Of a DNA stretch of 64,000 bases, positions 1 to 12,268 are shown piece after piece. Every line of letters starts with the position of its first letter. Position 1 is the first letter of the stretch. The notes under the pieces are model-generated. The model was given only the letters and a program-made list of their open reading frames with translations. It had not been told where the DNA came from and ran no database searches. This DNA comes from Pelobates cultripes (taxonomy: Eukaryota; Chordata; Amphibia; Anura; Pelobatidae). The stretch is from NCBI GenBank assembly GCA_933207985.1, contig OW240918.1:17050344-17114343 (forward strand), read 5' to 3'. The translations under genes were made by a program, and so were the position numbers.

Positions 1-854
1 GGAACAAACAGAATTGGTATTTTGGATGTATTTTTATTGTTTTAAATTGAAGTGGTGCTGTCACCATCAAATTTTGCAAAGACCTCCAATGGTTACTGGT
101 CTGCTGTGTGTCTGGTGTCAACGGGGTGAATCTGACCCTGGTAGCTGAATCCATGGTCTTCCTACCAATCCTTCTCAGCTCCTGGTGCTTCATGTGCCAA
201 GAGCCTACATCAGTGTTGAACTATCGAACATGTGAAGGGGATTTAAGACAAAGGTCTATGGATAATCCTTTCAAGACCACAGGATCCCATATGAACAATG
301 TATTCTTCTCCTCTGCTGTCACTGTTGACGGCTGATGGAAATGACAAAACTAACAGTGGTAACTCTGCTTTTTTGTCAAGTTTTGTCAAGAGTAGGGAAT
401 ATAGTAAGACAAAGCAGTCATTTGGAGCCTTTACAGATTGAGCAGTCTTTGTGAGTGCATTGAGAGATTTCCTTACTTCTCTATGTGTATATTATGGTTT
501 TACATTAGATATGTTTCTTTTCTCTATTTTTCTATGTGCAATATTATGATTGTTACTGTTTAGTGGCATACTAAACAAGGAGTGGGGGGAACAGTCCGCC
601 CCGGGTGCTACTCGCTTGGAGAGTGTCATTTAGCTGTGGTGGAGCATCACAGCATATTCATGTGAAGGAGGACAAGGACGGAGCCGCACAGCGCTGTGCC
701 ATGAGGACGTACTCCGCCCTTCTCCTCCTTCACACTCAGAGTGCTTCGCTCTGAGCCTTTGTGGGTGGCGCACGCGACGGAAATGCCTCAGTATCAGGAA
801 GCAGCAAGCATGCATCATGGCTGTCATTCAACTGTGAGTCTGCTAATGTTTTTT
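1..854. other. Presumed THSD7 intron, no gene recognised; includes a CpG-rich patch
   Basis: No exon of the downstream THSD7 gene is recognisable here. Positions about 560-830 are clearly richer in GC and CpG than the surroundings (for example around 597-606 and 765-785) and could be a fragment of an old LTR or a small CpG patch. No terminal repeats or coding potential were found, and short open frames here lack family features. Confidence 0.4.
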
Positions 855-879
855 TTTTTATGGACGTAAGAGTAATGGG

Positions 880-1405
880 CTGGACAGGGGGATTGTGGGG
901 GGAGCAGGGACTTTTTAGGGGCTAGACAGGGGGTATGTGGAGGGATCATGGATTTATAGGGGTTTGTAGGGGGAAGCAGGGATTTATAAGGGGTGGACAA
1001 AGGGTTTGTGGGTTTTTTTTAGGGGGTGGTAGGGGATTTGTGGGAGGAGCAGGTTTGTTTTAGGGGCTGGACAGGGGGTTTGTGTAGGGAGCATGGATTT
1101 ATGGGGGTGGCAAAGGTTTTGTGGGGGTGGCAAGGTTTTGTAGAGGAGGGCATGGGTTTTGTGGGGGAGAAGGGATTTGGAGGGGCTTGACAGAGGGTTT
1201 GTGTGGGGAGCATGGATTCATATGGGGAGGCAGGGGTTTTGTGTGGGGTGGCAAGGTTTTGTAGAGGAGGGCAGGGATTTTGTAGGGGTGGCAGGGGTTT
1301 TGTGGGGGCTGCATGGGAGTTTTGTTGGGGGGCAGGGGTTTGTAGAGAGGAGGGCAGGCTTTTTTGTTAAAGGGGCAGGGGGTTTGTAGAAGGGAGGGGG
1401 GAAGC
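880..1405. repeat. G-rich minisatellite
   Basis: A degenerate tandem array of roughly 20-30 bp units rich in the pattern GGGG(T/C)GGCAGGGGTTTTGTGG. G-runs of three to five are on the + strand almost throughout. The open frames on both strands across it, Pro/His/Lys-rich or Gly-rich, are consequences of the repeat and not genes. The array is followed by a short (TA)n tract at about 1436-1450. Confidence 0.85.
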
Positions 1406-1452
1406 AGATTTTCATTCTTAATGTATTTTGATATAAATATATATATATATGT

Positions 1453-4195
1453 AGATAAGGAATCCCTCGGGGCAAGGGGGCCCTGAAGGGAAGCTCTGGA
1501 AATACAGAGATTAACCTCTGCCTAAATAGAATCTGGGAGTAGAAGCATAGACAGGAACTTGGAATACATGGGGAGAGTGAAGAGGTAGGGTATATATACA
1601 AATATAAGGTAGGGGAGGTTATAAATATGTGGAAGGTCCACACATAGGACGTAACTGATAGTGAGCTCTGAAGTGGTATTAAGTGGAACTTCTGATACCC
1701 TACGGCAGAATCTCCTTCTATGTCACATTTGGCTGTTCTACAGAGATACAGAACATTTTGGCACAAAATAAATAAAGAATCAATAGTAATCAGTATTAAC
1801 TGAGAAGCGGTGTGCTTTTTAAATATCAAGATAGCACTGTGTGTGCTGTTAGTTTACCAAGGACTGCTTATCAAACCCATTGTCAATAGAATAAAAACCC
1901 CATACTGAATTATACATAAATTTCAATTGATTTATGAAACATTAAATAACGTTTGTGGAAAATATTTATATAAAATTATATTCTATTTTGCTGTTAAGCA
2001 AAAAACGCAAAGAAATTCATTTATTATTACCAACGTAGCGCAAGGGGACATTAAACTGAAATGAATAGAATTGTATGATTTTTTTTAAAATTAGGTTTGA
2101 ATATTTTGTTACATTGTGATTTTATAAAATTACTTTGCCATTAATATATAGTTTGAGTGATAGTATTTTTTATGACTGCATGTAAGGTCAGGGGGTGCAT
2201 TGATGTAACCGGCTAGGGAATGATGTAATTTTGTTGAATTGATTCTGTTAAAAATACATATATTTGTATGTATGTATTTATAAATGTATGTGTGCATAAA
2301 TATAATCCATTTAGAAATGTGATGTATGAATGAATATTCTTTATCTTGCCTCTGCAAGAAACAGAAAAGATGGGGGTTTCTGTACATTACATGCGTAAGG
2401 ATGACGAAAATTTCAATGTGTTGGCGTTCCTGTTGTTTATTCAGGGAAAATCAGAGAATGTACAGAGATGCATTCCAATCAACACACGTTAACTGTACAC
2501 TTTCCTGCTTCTGTTTAATTAAGTTAGTTTTAATTAAGCAATAATCACCACTGGGTGAATTTAAATTCTGATTGAGGCAAGTTTAAAATTGCTCACAATT
2601 TGCTTGAAACCAAATCAAAATATTGTATGTTTGCTTGCATATATTTAAGATCTAGCACAAACTAAAATTTTCCCCTTCTGTAGCCATTATGTTATGGCTG
2701 GCAGACAGAATATTTAAATAAATTTAGATTTATTTCCCATTGCTACGACTTTTTTAAGAAAATTCATATTTACCCCCCCAAAAAAAATCCAGTTTAGGGC
2801 TTTTTAAGGGCTACTTAAAATCACACACCTAAACGAACATACATCTGATTTGATTACACCAAATTGCCATATCTTGCTAATCCCACCACTACATCACAGT
2901 ACCCCAATATTGGTGGGTCCTATGATAATTCTAGCATGGGAGATAAACATGCTAACTTCAATACTTATTGGTTAAACTGCTTCTAGAAACTTTTCTGTTC
3001 CATATACTGTTTTTTTTATATATTTTCTATATATTTTGGTCTTTACAGCTGAGAAATGCATGTTTTGGGTGTGCCCCCCTGTTACCATTATTTTAAAGTT
3101 GTTAATAACATCACAAGAGATAACATGCACTGTTTCCACTATATAGAAGAATTAGGTGAGGCCAGCATTCGTTATACGTGTATGCTTAGTTAGTATATTG
3201 TACTGATGGGGACACATAGCATACTTTGAAAACCCACTATATAGGTTTACGTGGCTTTGTCAAATGGCTCAAACATGTCGTTGAGTATATTTTTTATTCT
3301 TTACAAAAAAAATATAATTTCATCATCAGGAGTTAAAGTCTGTTCCCACTTGGTTGCTGCAGTCTGTGTCCTAGCCAATTTATATGGTTTTCTATGGAAA
3401 TAATATCAATTCATAAATTACAGCTGATATTTTAATTGTATTAATAGAAACTGGAAACAATGTATGCAGTCTAATACACCTTGAAGAATCAGAACACTCT
3501 CTTTCCTTGCTGAAAGATGTAGTTGAAATAATTTAAACCCAGAAAATGTACACAGTACAAAGCAAATGTTTTATTTCCAGTCACGTCTTGAGGGATCGTT
3601 GCTGTCTTAATCCCCTGAGGTTTTAGGCTCTTGCTAGCCGGACATATAGCATGCCCATTGCAGGCTGTAGAGATTCCACTATATTAATCCTTTCAGCACC
3701 AAGTCTGGGAGACTGAAATGCCTTTGACGATGCAATGAACTGTTCTTCATTAAGGTTTAAAATAAATCAATCAGATAGTGATAATTAGATGTTTACATTC
3801 TGTTGTGCTATTGTAGAAGAAATCAATGATGAATTTATTTTCCTTTGACTATTTAGAATTAAATTCCAAACAATTGCAACATATAGATTGCAGCTCAGGA
3901 ACACAGCAGCCCTGATACTACGTAGCCTTTAAATATTCGTCTGAACTTCAGATTTTGCTTGTAAGGAATAATTATAGGTCTAGTTATATGTCAATATTAT
4001 CGAGTGACCTTTAGCCTAGAGGCACTTTTAGAAAATTACTGATTCCGGACTACCCTGATATCAATGCTTGATGGATATGCACAAATGGCCAGTCTGTCTG
4101 CATATCCAGTGGCCCACGCATTCAATGTGGTGCTACGTGCTTGGAGTCCTTTTATGAATGTAATGATGTCATGATATTAAATATTATTTGACATT
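1453..4195. other. Non-coding stretch, nothing recognised
   Basis: AT-rich sequence without a supportable exon, RNA gene or complete mobile element. Homopolymer and AT-rich runs occur, for example near 2770 and 3010-3035. It most likely belongs to the large THSD7 intron upstream of the exon at 7548. Confidence 0.5.
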
Positions 4196-4603
4196 GCACC
4201 CACATCCCAGACTCTCACCTGCAGAACTTCTCCAGGACTGTCCCCTTCCGCATGGAAGGTCTTTACCATGTCTCTGCAGTTCTTCAAAAAATCTCTAAAA
4301 CACACTTAGCTCTGCCCGTAATTCCTCCTCTGTTACAATCTTCCTCTGTCGTCTCCTGTCTCCTGTTCTCTCTCCTCCCAAACACCCTTCCCATTCTCAG
4401 GTACATTCAAATCACTTGATTCCCTCAGTTACCTTTGCGTGTTTGTTTCTCATCCCTTTAGATTATTTGCTTGTTAGGGCAAGGCTATCTTCACCTACTG
4501 TTCCCGTATGCCATGCGTGTTTTGTTAGAGTTGAATGTTTGTCTTGTTTACCTGTTGTACAGTGCTGTGGAATGTGTTGGCATTGCATAAATACTTCTTA
4601 TTG
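4196..4603 (+). mobile_element. L2-like LINE 3' end
   Basis: A pyrimidine-rich stretch is followed by the typical 3' tail of vertebrate L2-type elements: a TGTACAGTGCTGTGGAATGTGTTGGC-like core, here ending in GCATAAATACTTCTTATTG. The same tail recurs at 7800-8120 and 29560-29715. No intact reading frame remains; this is an old 5'-truncated copy. Confidence 0.6.
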
Positions 4604-6992
4604 TGAGATGGACAGATAGCTTGGGTTCAAGGATGGAAGAGAGAGATTGGTACAGGACATATAGGGTATGTGTAGGCTCACAATGCATTCTGCAAGTGTA
4701 CCTTCAGAACTACCACCACTAGATACAAACCACTCTGCATGTATGATTGTTTTAATGTTTTCTCACTATAAGATTCTGCAGTTAGGTTCATCATACTCCT
4801 CACGACAAGGCCCGATAGGCTCTTTATCCTGCACTGTATGTGATTGCATCTGAGATGCACTGTTCCTGAGCTTTCGTTGAGCTTATTGAGCTTATAATAC
4901 TGCGTGGAGATACTCTGACATCATTTTATGGAGCAAATTTTTTGATGTCCTATGCTTTATTTGCATTGGATGGAAACTTGCCAGAATGACGCTTCTTCTT
5001 CCTGTTAAGTGAAAAGTGTTTTTGTTTCACATTGCGGAAAACATTCTACAATTTACAACTTATCATTTAATGATAAAAGCCATGATGAAATTAAATAGGG
5101 GCATCCATACGCATGTAATGCTCACCTGGAATTCTGCGCAAATAATTTGGGGCAAAACACTTTTTTATTTTTTTTTACTTGCAGCTTAAGCTATATGATA
5201 AACTGAAAATATAATTAAAATGCAAAGACGGAATAATTTGAAGCCCTTCCTGTGGCTTTTCACCGCAGTCTGTTAAAATTAGATTTAACGTTGATATATT
5301 CAGTGAGTAGAACAATCTCTTAGCAAAAGAATTGTATACCCTAAAATTAAAAAGATTATCTTTATATTTGAAAAATATGTAAACCTGACTACCATAGTTC
5401 AAAATGATTTCACAATGCTTTATAAAATACATGTTTTGAGATACATTAGTAAATGTAAAAAATATAAATATTATTATTTTTTTTAGACTTTGTAATGTAT
5501 TTTATTAGTATCAGATTTTGTTCTAATATTGCTAGTTATATTTATGTATGAACAATGTTTGTGTAACAGAATACTTATCGTAATAGTATCACTTGGTGTG
5601 ATACTATAACATTGTGTCGTTTGTGTTGTCTCCTAGAAAATCAACCTAACTAGTAACTGTATTGTACAACAGACAGATAGGTAGGTGGACACTGGTAAGA
5701 TAATTGCAGCGATGTACAGAAAAAAGGTTGAGGAAAGAATAAAACTAACTTTGCGAACACACAGTTAGGAAACTATAATTGTATACTACAGTAAAAGACC
5801 TGACTTGAATTCCATCAAAAACTAACTTGAAGGAAAGTCAAAGAACCAGTAGGCTTTCTTTGAAACGACCTCTATAAAATATTGCTGGACGTTCGTCTGT
5901 GAGGCTTGTATTGTGTATAGAGATAAAATAAGATACATTTAACTGATCTGATGTTTTCATGCGTGGCATCTCAGATGATTTCTCAGAAATATGACTGACA
6001 AAAATGAACCCAATGTCACCATAAATATTAATGCTGAGCTTTCCGAATAATGAATCCCTATAAGAATAGTTAGAAATTGACACAATCTTCTGTAAAACAA
6101 AACAAACAAAAAAAATAGACAAAATATGTTTAAAACCTAAACTGCAACGCAAATGTGAGCTTATAAGACCTCCTGACAACATTAAAAAAGAAAAAAATAA
6201 CATCTAAAGGAAAGAGTAAAAAAGGAAACTACTTATTATCAGTAATGATTTACACATCTGTGTACATTTATAAAATCCCATTACTGTTTAGATTGGATAG
6301 TTCTTTTTTAAAGGGAGCCTACCATCCTAAAAACAATAATATTTTTTTCAGAACTATATGTTCCCTTCCGTTATAGTGACATCTGTCCACCCCCTTTACT
6401 GTGTTAAATTTTAAGCTAAATATACTTTACTCACCTTGTTTCCAGCACCAGAACACTGTCGTTTCAGCTACCCAATCTGCCGCCTTCTTCATCAGCAAGC
6501 TTGCTGACGTCTTTCACATTCTCTCCCAATGCTGCGATTTGCGTAGAGAAGCATTCTGGTCAAGAAGCGCTTGCACAACAAAATGCCATGCTCGTCCATT
6601 CAAATGCTATCTATGAGAAGCATTTATTGAAGAACCAAGTCTGATACAGTTATCGCGGTGATAGCACCCTCTACTGGCTAACAGGAAAACAGTCACGAGA
6701 GGTGTGTTTAGCCCTGCAATGAAAACATTGCCTTGCCTACCAAATATCAATGTTTTACATTGCAGGACTAAAACAACAGGGGTCCAGGGCTACTGCACCC
6801 AGACCAGTTCACTGAGTATAAGTGGTGTGATAAATTACTTGCTGACCTAAGGTCCCCCTTTGGTCAAAGAAAGTCAAGCGTAGGAAATATACAAAAGACA
6901 AAGTAAACTTTGTCTCATGTTTTAAAGAAACCTATATCAGAAATAAAGAAAGGAAGAACAGATTCTGAAAGAGGAAGAGGAAACAATAGGAG
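4604..6992. other. Non-coding stretch, nothing firmly recognised
   Basis: No exon is supportable. A possible left end of a TTAA MITE starts at about 6312 (TTAAAGGGAGCCTACC), but its partner end is not visible. A 121-codon open frame on the minus strand (5838-6203) has no recognisable domain. Sequence at about 6890-6990 is related to 22060-22160, so it belongs to an interspersed repeat. Confidence 0.4.
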
Positions 6993-7094
6993 ATGACAGT
7001 GCCGCTTTAAATGGGAATGGTCACTTATGACAGTGCCGCTTTAAATGGGAATGGTCACTTATGACAGTGCCGCTTTAAATGGGAATGGTCACTT
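6993..7094. repeat. Three perfect 34-bp tandem copies
   Basis: Units 6993-7026, 7027-7060 and 7061-7094 are identical. Each begins ATGACAGTGCCGC and ends GGTCACTT. The array lies about 450 bp upstream of the first visible THSD7 exon, at the edge of an interspersed repeat also seen near 22070-22160. It is too short and too perfect to be old; it is not CRISPR, having no spacers. Confidence 0.95.
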
Positions 7095-7547
7095 AAAATA
7101 TACCTTTAAATAAAACATTAACAATCACCTATCAGTACTGTTAACCATTTTTATGTAATGCTCCATTTCTACTGATATTTTAAAATATATTTAGCAAAAG
7201 ACATTTCAGTACAGAATAGGCACAGACAGGACACACTATGCAAATGAGAGAGACAACATTGTTTCATTTCACCTCTTTTCTGCGTACTTTCTCTATGCCT
7301 ATTGCCAGGTGTAAAGGACAGAGCTGAAAATAGTCACAGTATGAAAAGGTGTGGATTTCTGAGTTTGATTTTATTTTTTGCACCTCACAAATACATATTT
7401 CTTTAAATGTAAGCAGAAGTAAAGATAATAATTGAAAAAATATTAAACTTCCTTGGAGGTGGCAGTCCCCTTTTATGTAGAAACCTATTAATCATGCACA
7501 ACATGTATTTATTTAGTTTATTAATGTATTTATTTATGCTCATACAG

Positions 7548-7693
7548 GTCAAATGATCCGTTCACGACAAATTATCCTGCAAGCTCATGGAAATGGAAGA
7601 CCTTGCCCAACACAATTGAAACAATACAAAAATTGTCCAGCGTATCCTTGCTACGAATGGAGTTTCGGAGAGTGGTCAAAATGTAAAGTAGAG
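7548..7693 (+). CDS. THSD7B: THSD7-type protein, exon a of eight visible (TSP1 repeat)
   Basis: The exon follows the acceptor CATACAG and ends at GAG before the donor GTATGG. It opens with the last two bases of a split codon and ends in phase 0, giving 48 complete codons. It encodes the second half of one thrombospondin type-1 repeat (an R-S-R strand, then Cys residues at GRPC, KNC and YPC) and the start of the next (WSFGEWSKC). THSD7 proteins are large type I membrane proteins built of many TSP1 repeats; the extracellular part is processed through the secretory route. Earlier exons lie outside the window. The THSD7 family assignment is firm. The choice of THSD7B over THSD7A rests on the C-terminal exons as remembered and is less certain. 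Confidence 0.85.
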
Positions 7694-7799
7694 GTATGGA
7701 AAACAATCTAAAAAGAAATCACTAGAATACTAGAGGTGTTAATCAGTTACAAATATTGTGGGCCGTTTATCACAATTAATAATTCTCGAGGGCTTCCCT

Positions 7800-8120
7800 C
7801 CTCCGTTAGATGCTCACCCAGTCTCCGCTCCTTCAAAAAATCATAAAATACCCACTTTTTCATAAAAGCGTATCAATTAAACTGTTAATAGCTCCTGACT
7901 GATTCCTCTTCTGCAACTGTCTAATACTATCCTTACCTTTTTGTGTCATTTTACCCCACTCCCTCTAGCATGTAAGCTCATTGAGCAGGGCCCTCAACCC
8001 CTCTGTTCCTGTGTGTCCAACTTGTCTGGTTACAACTACATCTGTTCGTCCACCCATTGTAAAGCGCTGCGGAAATTGATGGCACTATATAAATATCATA
8101 ATAATAATAATAATAATAAA
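7800..8120 (+). mobile_element. L2-like LINE 3' tail with (TAA)n
   Basis: Contains the pyrimidine-rich segment, GCATGTAAGCTCATTGAGCAGGG and CCATTGTAAAGCGCTGCGG, then an ACTATATAAAT tail followed by a (TAA/AAT)n microsatellite at about 8098-8120. This is the 3' end structure of vertebrate L2-type non-LTR elements and derived SINEs. It is truncated and non-coding. Confidence 0.7.
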
Positions 8121-8693
8121 AAACGAATCAGGAACACAACATATGTGATCTACTGCTGATATACATTTATTGAACAAATGAAGAATTAAGAATGGAGAAT
8201 TTAAGAATGCTCATGTTACTTAAATATTTCAGTAGAGGTGCAAGTGCAGAAACCAAATTGAAGATAAACAAAGATTGAGGATAAACAGCATTTTAGAATG
8301 GTAAAAAAAAAAAAGCATAGCTACTCAGGAAGCTTACCAGTGCAAAATTCAAGAGATAGGATTGAAATTAGACAATTGGGTCAAGATAAAGCTTTTATTA
8401 TTGTTGAAGAGTGCTTGAGTGCGTAAATGCATGTTTGAAAAATGTTGAGAAAGATTCAGAAGAGAGAATTATATTGAAGATGCGAATTTGGTGATTGAAA
8501 AAACAGTGGAGTAAAAATACCAAGTTATATATATGGGGATAAGATACAAATGGCACATGGCTGACAAGAGTATATAACAGTATTCACTTCTGAAATTGGG
8601 GAGAAAAAGTTTCTTGTAAAAGAAGAAACAGAGTTAGTTAGGTAGAAACTGTTGAAATTCCTACTCAACTTTTTCATTAAAGTAGGTTGCAAC

Positions 8694-9640
8694 TAGTGAT
8701 GTACCGAACGGTTCGCCGGCGAACGGTTCCCGGCGAACATAGCATGTTCGCGTTCGCCACGGCGGGCGAACATATGCGCGGCTCGACCCGCCCCCTATTC
8801 GTCATCATTGAGTAAACTTTGACCCTGTACCTCACAGTCAGCAGACACATTCCAGCCAATTAGCAGCACACCCTCCCTAGCAGACCCTCCCACCTCCTGG
8901 AAGGCATCCATTTTAGATTCATTCTCAAGCTGCATGCTTAGTAAGAGGAGGGAAAGTGTAGCTGCTGTTCATAAGATAGGGAAAAGCATAGCTAGGTTAG
9001 GGATAAGGGTATGCTTTTAAAAAAAAAAAAAATTCTATGTAATGTAATTGCACTTAGTTGTCTGCCACTGCTGCCAGCTTCTGTGTCAGGCTCACAGTGC
9101 ATACTGTGCCCATTTCCCCAGTCAGTGCCACCACTTACATCTGGTGTCACAATAGCTTGGATTTAAAAACAAAAAACTTTTTTCACTGTTATAGATTGAA
9201 TAGCAGTCAGTTGTCTGCCACTGCTGCCAGCTTCTGTGTCAGGCTCACAGTGCATACTGTGCCCATTGCCACCACTTAGATCTGGTGACACAAAGCTTGG
9301 ATTTAAAAACAAAAAACTTTTTCACTGTTATAGATTGAATAGCAGTCAGTTGTCTGCCACTGCTGCCAGCTTCTGTGTCAGGCTCACAGTGCATACTGTG
9401 CCCATTTCCCCAGTCAGTGCCACCACTTAGATCTGGTGACACAAAGCTTGGATTTAAAAAAACAAAACACTTTTTCACTGTTATATATTGAATAGCAGTC
9501 AGTGTCCTTAAAGCGGGTGTGTTACGCTAACAGTGGATACGGTGACCATTGCCACCACTTAGATCTGGTGACACAAAGCTTGGATTTAAAAACAAAAAAC
9601 ACTGTTTTCACTGTTATAGATTGAATAGCAGTCAGTGTCC
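8694..9640 (+). mobile_element. Foldback-type DNA element: left arm plus internal tandem array
   Basis: Positions 8694-8850 match one arm of the palindromic element at 37118-37467 (GGCGAACA-type repeats, then CCCCCTATTCGTCATCATTGAGTA and the CTCACAGTCAGCAGACAC segment). From about 9058 follows a tandem array with periods near 153, 139 and 149 bp (units start at about 9058, 9211, 9350 and 9499). Units alternate between two versions, one with TTGTCTGCCACTGCTGCC and one with TGTCCTTAAAGCGGGTGTG. The array is interrupted by the hAT element at 9648 and resumes at 12269 before the assembly gap, so the right arm is not seen. Confidence 0.75.
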
Positions 9641-10280
9641 TTAAAGCCAGGGCCAGATTAAGAGCCCAGTGGGCCTGGTGCTGACAATTATGACGGGCCT
9701 AATTACAGAATCATATCGACCAAAAACAGTAAAACACTCCCAAGCGTCATGTATCTGATGGAGATGGTGCTGGAGAGATAGAAAACAGCAGCTATAAGAA
9801 AACACATACCCTAGGCTTATCTCTTTCTAATTTATGTTTTCATCTTTCAAGTAAATCCATAACCCCTAACCACAGTGTCCAGTCAAGCAGGAAGGTAAAA
9901 GGGTGTGCCATTGGCACAAATCACATAACCTGCCAAAAGGGGCGAAAATGCCCAAAAAGAGGACATGTCTGCCCAAAGAATTAGAAGGCCAGCCTGGCAT
10001 GAATGCATGTCAGGCTGCCTGCCAATCATGCAGCTGGCCAACTAAGGGCATACTATGCAGACAGCACCTTGAGCTTGGCATAAATGCATCTAATGATGCT
10101 CTCACTCAACGCTTTCTAAGGACTGTCCCCTAGCACTCGCTGGTCCACTTGTCTCCTTACCTTCTTAGTAGCAGGCAGCAGCTCCTGGTAGATAGTCTGG
10201 GACAGAGAAAAGCTGTATGTAGTGAGTGTAGAAGAAAGGGAACATGCCACAGTGTTAGAGAGACCAAAGTCATCATTACC

Positions 10281-10879
10281 TTAAAGGATCACTATAGGGT
10301 CAGGAACACAAACATGAATTCATGACCCTATAGTGTTAACACCACCATCTAGCCCCCCTGGGCCCCTCATGCCTCCATAAATATAGCAAAATCTTACTAT
10401 ATTCAAGCCTGAAGCTGTAACTCTGCATGCTGTTAGACTCATAAAACAAGCAGTCTGCTGACATCATTAGAAGTGGTGGCCTGATCCAATCACAGTGCTT
10501 CCCCATAGGATTGGCTGACACTGACAAAGAGGCAGATCAGGGTCAGAGCCAGCATGATTCAAACACAGCCCTGGCCAATCAGCATCTCCTTATAGAGATG
10601 AATTGAATTAATGAATCTCTATGAGGAAAGTTCAGTGTCTGCATGCAGAGGGAGGAAACACTGAATGTTTGGATGCATTTTAGGCAGCCATGACCCAGGA
10701 AGGATCTGTAACAGCCATCTAAGGAGTGGCCAGTGAAGTTATCACTAGGCTGTAATGTAAACACTGCATTTTCTCTGAAAAGACAGTGTTTACAGCAAAA
10801 AGCCTGATGGTAATGATTCTACTCACCAGAACAAATTGAATAAGCTGTAGTTGTTCTGGTGACTATAGTGTCCCTTTAA
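10281..10879 (+). mobile_element. TTAA-flanked MITE nested in the hAT element
   Basis: Begins TTAAAGGATCACTATAG and ends CTATAGTGTCCCTTTAA, so it has TTAA at both edges and inverted ends of about 17 bp with one or two mismatches. TTAA duplications are typical of piggyBac and Kolobok superfamily elements; which one drove this family is not decided here. Related copies are at 17978, 20227, 36353, 48148, 52878 and 62515. Confidence 0.88.
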
Positions 10880-11127
10880 CTATATTCATTGTCAGACAGT
10901 CCACACAAGTTTTGTTCCCATACATCCCTCTTAAGTTTCCACTTAAGTAAGAGTATGTGAAATGTAGTTAGGGTTGTCCACCTTTCTTGGAAAAACATAC
11001 CGGCCTTACTAATTTGCATAATTAAATATGTATGGTTGACATCACATGATGTAAATCACAAGGAGTGACATAAGAGAAAATGCTGTAAAATCACCAAAAA
11101 ACTATGTAGTTTGATTCTGCTGTATAG

Positions 11128-11820
11128 ATGGATTCCTCCCAGTGCCCCCATGTCTCCCAGTGCCCTCATGACTCAGTGCCCCCATGTGTCGATTACTCCA
11201 GGTCTCAGTGTTCCTATGTATCAGTGTCTCAGTGCCCCATGTCTCCCAGTGTCATGTCCCCAGGTCTCCCAGTGATCCTATGTATCACAGTGTCTCAATG
11301 CCCCATGCCTCCCAGTGTCCCCATGTCACTAGGACACTAGGAAGATGGGGAGACCTGGGGACACGTGGAGACCTAGGGACATGGAGACACCAGTGACACT
11401 GGGAGACTAGGGGACTCTGGCTGGGACACATGGGGACAATGGGAAAATAGGGGACACTTGAAGACATGGGGACACAGACACCAGGGACACAGAAACTAGA
11501 GACACTGGCTGGGGGACATGGGGACATTGAGCCATGGGGGGACTGGGAGACATGGGGACACTGAGACACCAGGGCCACAGACAATAGGGACACTAGCTTG
11601 GAGACATGGGGACATTGTGACACTTGAGGCACTGAGAGACATGGAGGCACTAGGAGACATGGGGACAGTGAGCCACTGGCAGACTGGGGGCACTGGGAGA
11701 GTAGGGGGCACTGAGACACCAGGGACAATGGCTGGGAGACATGGGGACAATGTGTCCCCATGTGTCTGTGTCATAATGTCTCCCAATGTCCATTAGTGTC
11801 TCAGTGAATGTCTCCTTGCA
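11128..11820. repeat. Minisatellite that switches strand inside the hAT element
   Basis: About 11135-11335 consists of CCCAGTGTCCCCATGTCT-like units. From about 11336 to 11755 the units read in the opposite sense (GGGACACTGGGAGACATG), and 11750-11800 returns to the first sense. The related hAT copy at 49860-50260 has the same inverted arrangement. The Ser/Pro/Cys-rich and Gly/Asp/Thr-rich open frames here are repeat artefacts. Confidence 0.9.
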
Positions 11821-12268
11821 GCCTTTCCCCCCATCCCTTACTTCCCTGAGCTGTAGGGTGGGAGTTGCTGTCTGGACTCTCTGTAGCTGCACCCCTGCAG
11901 ATCAGTGATTATAGATAGGCAGGGAGGCATATGCTGGAACTTCCTATTCTTGCCTGTCTCCACATACCCCTACTGGCCAGTGCTGGTATTGCATAGTAAT
12001 CTCTTGTTTATACTGAGAAAAATACCAGCATTTATATTGCCAGTATCACTGCAATATTGGCACCAGCCAGGTAGCCTCAAATACTGGCTGTGCCAATAAA
12101 ATAAAAGCCAGGTGGAATCCCTAATAGTAGTGTGTGAAAAAAGAAAATGTAAAAAAAAAAAAAATGTAAAAAAAAATATATATTTTTTTTTTTTAAATCA
12201 ATGGGCCTATTCCATGGGCCTGGGCCTGGAGCTGCAGCTCCATCAGCCCCTATGTTAATCCGGCCCTG

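Larger units (their letters stand above)
9648..12268 (+). mobile_element. hAT-family DNA transposon, non-autonomous, with 8-bp target duplication
   Basis: The left end CAGGGCCAGATTAA and the right end TTAATCCGGCCCTG form inverted terminal repeats of the hAT type. The 8 bp on each side, CTTAAAGC at 9640-9647 and 12269-12276, are identical, which fixes the boundaries. No transposase frame is visible. The interior carries a TTAA MITE (10281-10879) and a minisatellite (11128-11820). Relatives lie at 49520-50340 (reverse orientation, related to the right half) and 51908-52604 (reverse orientation, both ends). Confidence 0.92.

Noticed and set aside
560..830. CpG-rich patch as a promoter
   Set aside because: Short, with no TATA or transcript evidence; more likely repeat-derived.
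1019..1829. Open frames of 60-200 codons on both strands over the G-rich array
   Set aside because: They follow the minisatellite period, are Pro/His/Lys or Gly/Phe rich and have no domain or splice context.
5838..6203. 121-codon minus-strand frame
   Set aside because: No recognisable family, AT-rich composition, no supporting splice signals.
6993..7094. CRISPR-like direct repeats
   Set aside because: Units are directly adjacent without spacers, in vertebrate DNA.
1..7547. Additional upstream THSD7 exons
   Set aside because: No Cys-rich WSxC/CxxG frame bounded by splice sites and ending in phase 1 was found.
11128..11892. Several open frames up to 158 codons rich in Ser/Pro/Cys/Val or Gly/Thr/Asp
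   Set aside because: They are translations of the CCCAGTGTCCCCATGTCT minisatellite; the same happens at 49804-50366.
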